Origin: Betaproteobacteria bacterium
GTDB taxonomy: Bacteria > Pseudomonadota > Gammaproteobacteria > Burkholderiales > Ga0077523
Length of the DNA stretch: 64,000 nucleotides
Assembly: GCA_016713305.1 (NCBI GenBank)
Contig: JADJPK010000005.1
Span: 619,943 to 683,942, forward strand
Direction: 5' to 3'
Shown here: positions 58,084-64,000 of the stretch, piece after piece
Position numbering within the stretch: the stretch's first letter is position 1
Layout: every line of letters starts with the position of its first letter
Position numbers and translations under genes: made by a program
Notes under the pieces: model-generated
Seen by the model: the letters and a program-made list of their open reading frames with translations, nothing else
The model's database searches: none
Told to the model about the DNA's origin: nothing

Positions 58084-59255
58084 TGAAGAACGCGGTGCTC
58101 ATCTATGGCGCCACCGGCTACACCGGCCGGTTGATCGCCTTGCGTGCGCGCGACCGCTGGCTTGCCGATCAAGGTTCCGCCTCGCCCCGCACCTGGACCC
58201 GGCCGCCCCGTCTCGGCGGGCGTGATGCGGCGAAACTGGAGGCGCTGGCAAAGCCGCTCGATCTGCCCTGGGTCGCCGCATCGCTCGACGACAATGCCGC
58301 GATGGACGCCGCGCTTGCGGACGTGGCGGTCGTCGTCAATGCGGCCGGCCCCTTCGGCACGATCGCCTCGAAGATGGTCAAGGCGTGTCTGCGCAACCGC
58401 GTCCACTACCTCGATCTGTGCGGCGAGTTCGGTGCGTTCCGGCAGGTCGACGACTACAACGTCGACGCCGTTCAGCGTGGCGTGATGCTGATGCCGGGCG
58501 CGGGCTTTCTGGTCACCGGCTCCGACTTTCTCACGGCGAGGCTCGTTCGCCGGCTGCCCGGCCTGCATGTCCTGCGCGTGGCGTTGTCCGCCACGGGAAT
58601 GCTCTCGCGCGGTTCGTTCGCCACGCTGCTCGATTCCACGCGCGAAGGCATGTCGGTCCGCCGGGCGGGGCGGCTCGTGTCCGTCGCGGCCGGACAGATG
58701 GAGCGCACGTTTCATTTCTCGCCCGATGGCCGGTCGGACCCGGCCACGTGCACGGTCGTGCGCCTGCCCGATCTCCTGACGGCCGTCGCCACGGCCGCCG
58801 CGGGCGGGGCCAGGCTGGAGAACGTGGAAACCTACGCCGAGGCCGAGGGCCTGCGGCGAGCCTGGTATCAGGCGGCCAGCCTCGCGGCGCTGCCCTTGCA
58901 GACGTGGCCGCTCAAGCAGATCGTGCAGGCACAGATCGGTTTGCTGCCGGAGGCGCCGCCGGCGGGCCGGGACCGCACGCAGATCGTGGTGGTGGAAGGC
59001 GAGGACCGCTACGGCGGCCTGCGCCTGCGCTCGCGTCTCGAGGCGCCCGACCCGTATGCGTTCAGCGCGTGGAGCGCGGTCCATCTGGTCGAGTCTGTGC
59101 TCGGATCGTTGCGCGACCGGGGCTCGGTGCCGCCGGGGCTTCGCACGCCTGCCGGCACGTTCTTCGACGAACTCGCGCAGGCCATGGGCGCTTGCGACTG
59201 CGCCATCGTCGGCGACGTACTGGAGAGCGGCATGGGCGCGAGATCCCATGGCTGA
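58083..59255 (+). CDS. Saccharopine dehydrogenase-like / trans-acting enoyl reductase family protein
   Basis: A 390-residue NAD(P)-binding protein. The Rossmann start is MKNAVLIYGATGYTGRLIA; then ALADVAVVVNAAGPFG and HYLDLCGEFGAFRQVD; the middle has GAGFLVTGSDFLTARLV and the C-terminus a hydrophobic helix pair. The sequence fits the saccharopine-dehydrogenase-like group that includes trans-acting enoyl reductases acting on polyketide or lipid chains. In this operon it might reduce a double bond of an isoprenoid intermediate, which is inference. The start overlaps the prenyl synthase stop by one base, and its own stop overlaps the next gene by 8 bp. Confidence 0.88.
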   Translation: MKNAVLIYGATGYTGRLIALRARDRWLADQGSASPRTWTRPPRLGGRDAAKLEALAKPLDLPWVAASLDDNAAMDAALADVAVVVNAAGPFGTIASKMVKACLRNRVHYLDLCGEFGAFRQVDDYNVDAVQRGVMLMPGAGFLVTGSDFLTARLVRRLPGLHVLRVALSATGMLSRGSFATLLDSTREGMSVRRAGRLVSVAAGQMERTFHFSPDGRSDPATCTVVRLPDLLTAVATAAAGGARLENVETYAEAEGLRRAWYQAASLAALPLQTWPLKQIVQAQIGLLPEAPPAGRDRTQIVVVEGEDRYGGLRLRSRLEAPDPYAFSAWSAVHLVESVLGSLRDRGSVPPGLRTPAGTFFDELAQAMGACDCAIVGDVLESGMGARSHG

Positions 59256-61092
59256 ATCCGGCGCGATGGCCACGCTGCTGGAGCTGCGCTCGGTCGCCGT
59301 GAACAGTTTTCGTGTGGCGGGGACTGCCGCTGCCCTGCAGACGCTCGTGGACCGGTCGGTGAATGCGGCCCGGATGGAAGGCCGGCTGGCCGTTCCCTCG
59401 CCGGACGTCTGGCTGCACTACGTGGACGGCACGGTGGAGAGCGGACCGCGCTGGCCGGATGCGTCCTGCCGGGTGCTGTTCGTGGCCATCCCGGTCCGCC
59501 GGGAGTCGGACGGACAGGATGCGATGTACTGCCCCTATGTCTTCGTCGACCGCAACTGCGCGCTTCTGTCCCGCTTCCGCCAGGATCTCGGCTATCCGGC
59601 CTGGGGCGGGAAGATCGACGTGACCCACGCCGCAGGCCGCACACGGATCGTGGTCCGCACCGATGTCTATTCGGCCGGCGACCCGGCGCCCCACTTCGAC
59701 ACGGAGATCCTGACCCTCGATTTCGCGCGCCATCCCGCGGCCGGATCACGCACGCTGTCCTGGCAGTACCCGACCACGGGACTGCTGCAGTTCCGCGAAA
59801 GCTCCACGACCGACCGGGCCGTGTTGCACTCGCCGGTGTATCTGTCCTGGGAAGGCAACGTCGCCTCGGACGAGGAATCGTCGGACATCAACGTCACGGC
59901 CGTTCCCGGGTTCCGCAACATCGACCTCGCCTCCGACCTGGGACTCGCCTCCGGCCCCCAGGCGCTCGCGCCGGACACGTGCGCGCTCGGAGGCGCCGAA
60001 CGGATCCTCTGCACAGGCCCCTACGACCTGCGCGCCGCGACGCCGCCGATTCCGCAGCCCGTGCCCTTCGTCGAACCTCGCATCGATCCGCGCGCACCTG
60101 CTCCCTTTGCGTTCGAGGACGTTTCGATCACCGGCTTTCAGGTGACGGCCGATCCCGAGCGGCTCCAGTTCCTGGTGGATGCGCTGCTCAACAGTTGCGA
60201 GGAACTGGGATAGCCACGGCAGTACTTCCGCTACCGCGTCGCGACGGCCGAGGTGGTGATCGAGTGGCTCCGCTACGGCGCCATGCGGTCCGTGGGACCG
60301 CCGACCGAGTGGCGCAATCCCGAGGACTACACCACGCAGCACGAACTGGCGATCCGGATCCTCGTGGGCAAGACCGAGGAGGACAGCAACGCCGCCGAGG
60401 CGCCGCAGGTGTTCTGCCCGTTCCTGTTCGTGGACAACTGGACGTCCATGGTGAGCGGCCGCGAAGTCCTCGGACTGTGGAAGCGCATCGCGCAGTTCGT
60501 CTCCGGTACGCAGACCGCGTTCGATGGCACGACGGAACGGCGGCTCACGGTGGACGAGCCGTCATTCGGCTCGATCTTCTCGTTCGAGCATTCCCAGACT
60601 CCTGCCCATCAGGGCCGGTGGCATCGTCCGCAGGAAGCCGCAGGCATCGCGGTGGCGTGCTGCCTTGGGGCCAGCACGATTTCACCCGCGCCGGCTTCCG
60701 CCGGGAGTTCGCGCGGCACTGGTTCAGCCTGGGCGGGCAGCAGTTCGGCATGATCCAGCGCCGCCTGTGCCCCGCGTCCGGACGGGCTGGAGCCGCTGCG
60801 TGACTGGATCCAGATGAACTACCGCGTCCAGTCGTTCCAGGTCGCGCTTCCGTCCGGTCCGGCGCAGGTGCGGCTGGGGCACTTCCACGATCCCGAACTG
60901 GCGGCGCTCCTGCAGACCTTCGCCGAAGCGACCGGGACCGGGCCTCTCCATGGCGTGGACGAATCCACGGGACGCTTCGATCTCACGCAGGTGCTGGGCG
61001 TGCAGGGCGGGGGCGACATCCTGTTGCCGCCGTCGGGCTGGTACCAGTCCAACGGCAGCTTCCGGCTGGATGTGATCGACAGAATGGCGTGA
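59248..61092 (+). pseudogene. Tandem acetoacetate-decarboxylase-like protein gene with in-frame stop and two frameshifts
   Basis: One long reading of about 615 codons appears intended. Part one (59248-60213) is an ADC-fold domain, with PYVFVDRNCALLSRFRQDLGYP where classical ADC has GxPKK, so its catalytic lysine is missing. It ends at TAG 60211-60213, but the same frame continues at once with PRQYFRYRVATAEVV, a second ADC-like domain (FLFVDNWTSMVSGREVLGLWKRIA keeps a Lys at the expected place). From about 60645 to 60780 the family sequence (GGVLPWGQHDFTRAGF) lies in another frame, and it then returns to the first frame (DGLEPLRDWIQMNYRV) to the stop at 61092. The start overlaps the previous gene by 8 bp. 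Confidence 0.72.
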
Positions 61093-61254
61093 ACGACGAG
61101 TGCGGCCAGCAACGCCGCGCTTCCTTCGCAGACTCGCCGAATCCCTCCTCTTCATCTCGATTCTTCACTTGAGAGACGCCTCGAATCGCGTGGAATAATC
61201 GCGCCTACCGTCGGGCAACGGCGGCAACGGCATTCGCGTGCCCTCGGGGAAGAC

Positions 61255-64000
61255 ATGGTGCGACCGTCCCATTCGCTCGCCAAGCTCATGCAGCCCAGGC
61301 TGCGGCGGCCCGTCAGCCGTCTGCAACTGTTCGAGCGCCTCGACGGCGCTCTTGCCGAATCGCGATCCATCTTCGTGGCCGGTCCTCCCGGAGCTGGCAA
61401 GACGACACTCGTCGCCTCCTGGCTGGACGTTCGCCAGACGGCAAATCTGTGGTTCCGCGTCGACCCGGCGGACCGCGATCCGGCAGCGTTCTTTCATTAC
61501 CTGAGGGAGGCCGTACTCGGTCGTTCCCGCCGTCTGCGGCACGCCTTTCCGCATCTGACCCCAGAGTACAGATCCGACATCCCGGGCTTCGCGCGGCGCT
61601 TCTTCCGAAACATGTTCCGGTACGTGCCCGACCGCTCCGTGTTCGTGTTCGACAACTTCCAGGACATCGGCAGTGATGCCGTCATGGCGCCGATCATGGC
61701 GGACCTCCTTTCGGAAGTCTGCGGCGGATCGATCGTGGTGATCGTCTCGCGGGAAGAACCGCCGCCCTGTTTCGCACGCGCCGCGGCCGAGGAAATCCTC
61801 ATGCGCATCGATGCCGCCGACCTTCGCCTGACAGACGGTGAGGCACATGCAGTCGCGCGTGAACGCTTCACGGGAACGGCTGACGCGCTTGCCGAAGTGG
61901 TGAAACGGGCTGACGGCTGGGCCGCCGGCCTAACCCTGTTGTTGGAGAGCGCCAGCCGACAGGACCAGACGGCAAGAGGGCGTAACGCCTCTGCCAGCGA
62001 GGAACTGTTCGGATATCTTGCGACTCAAGTGTTCGAGCAGATGCCTCCGGAAGAGCGTGACTTTCTCCTGGACACAGCCATTCTTCCTTTCTTCAGCGCG
62101 GCGATGGCTGCAGACCTGACGAGCAACGCTCGCGCAGCACAGATCATCTCGTCTCTCTACCGCCGGCACCTTTTCGTTCACGCCACGGGGGCGGTCGAGC
62201 GCCATTTTCCAGTACCACGGTCTGTTCCGGGATTTTCTCGCCCACCGGGTGGCAGCGACGCAGTCACTGCAGCAGCGGCGGGACGCCTGCCGGACAGCAG
62301 GCGTGGTGTGCATGCGCCACGGCCATCCCGAACAGGCCGTCGATCTTTTCGTGGACTCGGGCGACTGGCCGGTGGCGATCGAGGCGCTCGAAAACGGTGA
62401 TGCGGGAATGCCTGCGGCAAGGCAGACACCGTCGGCTTCTCGAGTGGATCGCCTGCATTCCCCCCGGGGTCGCCGCGGACTCGCCGACCATTCAATATGC
62501 CGAAGGCAGTGCCGTCGCGATCGACGATCCTCTGCGCGCCCTTGCGTCGATTTCGATGGCGCATCGCGGCTACTTGCAGATCCGAGATGTCGCGGGCGGG
62601 GCGCGCTGTGCCTGCGCGATGATCGAGATCATCTTTCACGCAACCGCCGATCACGGGGCCATGCTTCCCTGGATCGATGAACTCGCCCGGATACTCGAAA
62701 ATGGATTCCAAACCACCGACTCCGATCTCACATTGCGGTGCCACGCCTCGATGCTCATCGCGCGCCTCTTCGCCCGGCCTGACCGGCAACTGGAGCACTC
62801 TGCGACGGCAGTGCTGGCGATGCTGCCCGTTGCTGCCTCGACGCGGCAGCGGCTGCTCGCGACCGTGTATCTCACCATCTACGCAACGTTTGCGGGGCGG
62901 TTCGATCTGACGCCGGCGCTTGAAGCGCAGGGCGATCACCTTGCTGGTCAGGCGCAGGTGACAGCCTATGACCGCGCCCATTGGCACCTCTGGAAGGCCT
63001 GCATGCTCCGCCTCGCGGAGACGCTACGCCGACGCTGTCGATTCGGCGGAAAGGCCGATGCGATTGCGGCGGCGGAGGGTTTCGGGCAGATCGCGTTCCT
63101 GGCTGCGTACTTCGCCAGCGGCGCGGAAGCCTCGCGGGGAAGGCTCGAGGCTGCGGCCGCGCTGGAAGCTCGTGCCGAAGCATCGGTGGACTCGTCAAAA
63201 CCACTGCAGGTGGCTCTTCTCAGCGCCTGTTCGGCGTGGCTCGCGATGTATCGCCAGGATGGCTGGCAAGCCCGGCGTTGCGGCGAACGTGCCATGTCCG
63301 TTGCAAGAACGCTCAGCGCTCCGTCCTATCGCATCCACTATGGCATTCCGTTCGTCTATGGTCTGGCTGAGACCGGCGCGTTGAACGAGGCGCGAGGTGC
63401 TGGAGGAACAGCGACGTGCGATCGCCGGCACCGCGCTGACGTGTTTCGATCCTTGCTTCTGGCGGTGGAAGCGCGCATCGAGGAACTCGACGGAAATGTC
63501 GACAGATCGATCGTTCTGGTACGGGCGATGTGGCGGTGTGCGGAATCGACGGGACACGGCGACTATCTGCATTGGGTCAAGCCATGGGTTGTCCGCTGCC
63601 GATCTCGCGCTACGGGAAGACGTGGAGACCACGTATGTCGTCAGGCTGATCCACCGCCACGGCTGGCAGGCCGGACCGGGCTGTTCGGAATGCTGGCCGT
63701 GGCCGGTCAGATCCATGCGCTGGGGCGATTCACCTTGCGGGTGGGCGGAGAAGTGCCCCGTCACGGCAGGAAGGCGCCGAGGCGGCCCCCTGGAACTCTT
63801 TGCGTCTGCTGATCGCGCTGGGCGAAGAAGGCGTTCCCGAAGCAGCTGTCCTGGACTGTCTGTGGCCAGAGGAAGAAGCAGATCTTGCGCACAAGGCGTT
63901 CGCCGCGGCGCTGCACCGGCTGAGATCGCTGCTCGGTCGCACGGACGCCGTTGAACTGAGCGGAGGACGACTCACGCTGAATCCTGGGATCGTGTGGACC
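61255..64000 (+). pseudogene. MalT-like ATPase regulator with C-terminal winged helix (SARP/BTAD-like), multiply frameshifted, partial
   Basis: The N-terminus is an intact STAND-type ATPase: ISxVAGPPGAGKTTL-like P-loop, VFVFDNFQDI Walker B, and SREEPPP sensor region. The frame then breaks at 62209-62210, where an extra C splits HFQYHGLFRDFLAHR; again near 62397; near 63390-63420; and at least twice more between 63590 and 63790. Between breaks the TPR-like helical repeats read well (for example LEWIACIPPGVAADSPTI). The window ends inside a C-terminal winged-helix domain (LLIALGEEGVPEAAVLDCLW, then AFAAALHRLRSLLGRTDAVE). It is same-strand, 162 bp after the operon, and could regulate it. Gene decay or poor assembly are both possible. 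Confidence 0.7.

Overview
The window reads as a chromosomal segment of a high-GC free-living Betaproteobacterium. The supporting genes are a tripartite tricarboxylate (Bug/TctB/TctA) transporter, an intracellular-type PHA depolymerase with a Cys nucleophile, small proteobacterial families of the DUF1840, DUF3149 and DUF2892 type, a PEP-CTERM protein with a sigma-54-like promoter, and the general codon and GC character. No rRNA, tRNA, CRISPR array, insertion sequence or phage gene was recognised. Species cannot be named from the sequence.

Layout. 1-4.4 kb: an MBOAT acyltransferase with a truncated periplasmic partner, then rhomboid protease, GST and DUF1499 genes. 4.8-12.9 kb: housekeeping and stress genes (HTH regulator, tautomerase, DUF1840, DUF3149, epoxide hydrolase, Crp/Fnr regulator, cupin, DUF2892, TauE/SafE permease, alpha/beta hydrolase), with an Fnr-type box and a Crp-type palindrome, ending in an aminopeptidase gene that has lost its zinc site. 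12.9-17.3 kb: MetY, an MFS permease, divergent pterin genes (PCD and FolB) and a TerB protein. 17.3-26.2 kb: an orphan CzcA-type RND pump, a SAM hydrolase, a cupin-GNAT fusion, a second EF-G and an S51 peptidase. 26.4-34.7 kb: a four-gene signalling island (PAS histidine kinase, Rcp1-like regulator, hybrid kinase, HD-GYP). 34.7-48.9 kb: PEP-CTERM protein, AcpH, M20 amidohydrolase, P450, RCK potassium channel, DUF4139, SrkA, YHS-like protein and PhaZ.

48.9-61.1 kb carries the TTT transporter followed by a tightly packed same-strand run: a dihydroxyacetophenone-dioxygenase-like cupin, quinone oxidoreductase, plant-type phytoene/zeta-carotene-desaturase-like flavoprotein, a protein of unknown fold, polyprenyl synthetase, saccharopine-dehydrogenase/trans-enoyl-reductase-like protein and a tandem acetoacetate-decarboxylase-like protein. 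A MalT-like ATPase with a C-terminal winged helix follows on the same strand. This looks like an undescribed isoprenoid-derived pathway and is the best candidate for a new system here.

Two cautions apply. At least six genes carry frameshifts, stops or a deletion (11.8, 38.2, 40.8, 54.0, 60.2-60.8, 62.2-63.8 kb). Several sit at short G or C runs and they become dense in the last 4 kb, so assembly error and true gene decay must be separated. A roughly 80 bp intergenic repeat occurs three times (6.1, 10.5, 46.9 kb).
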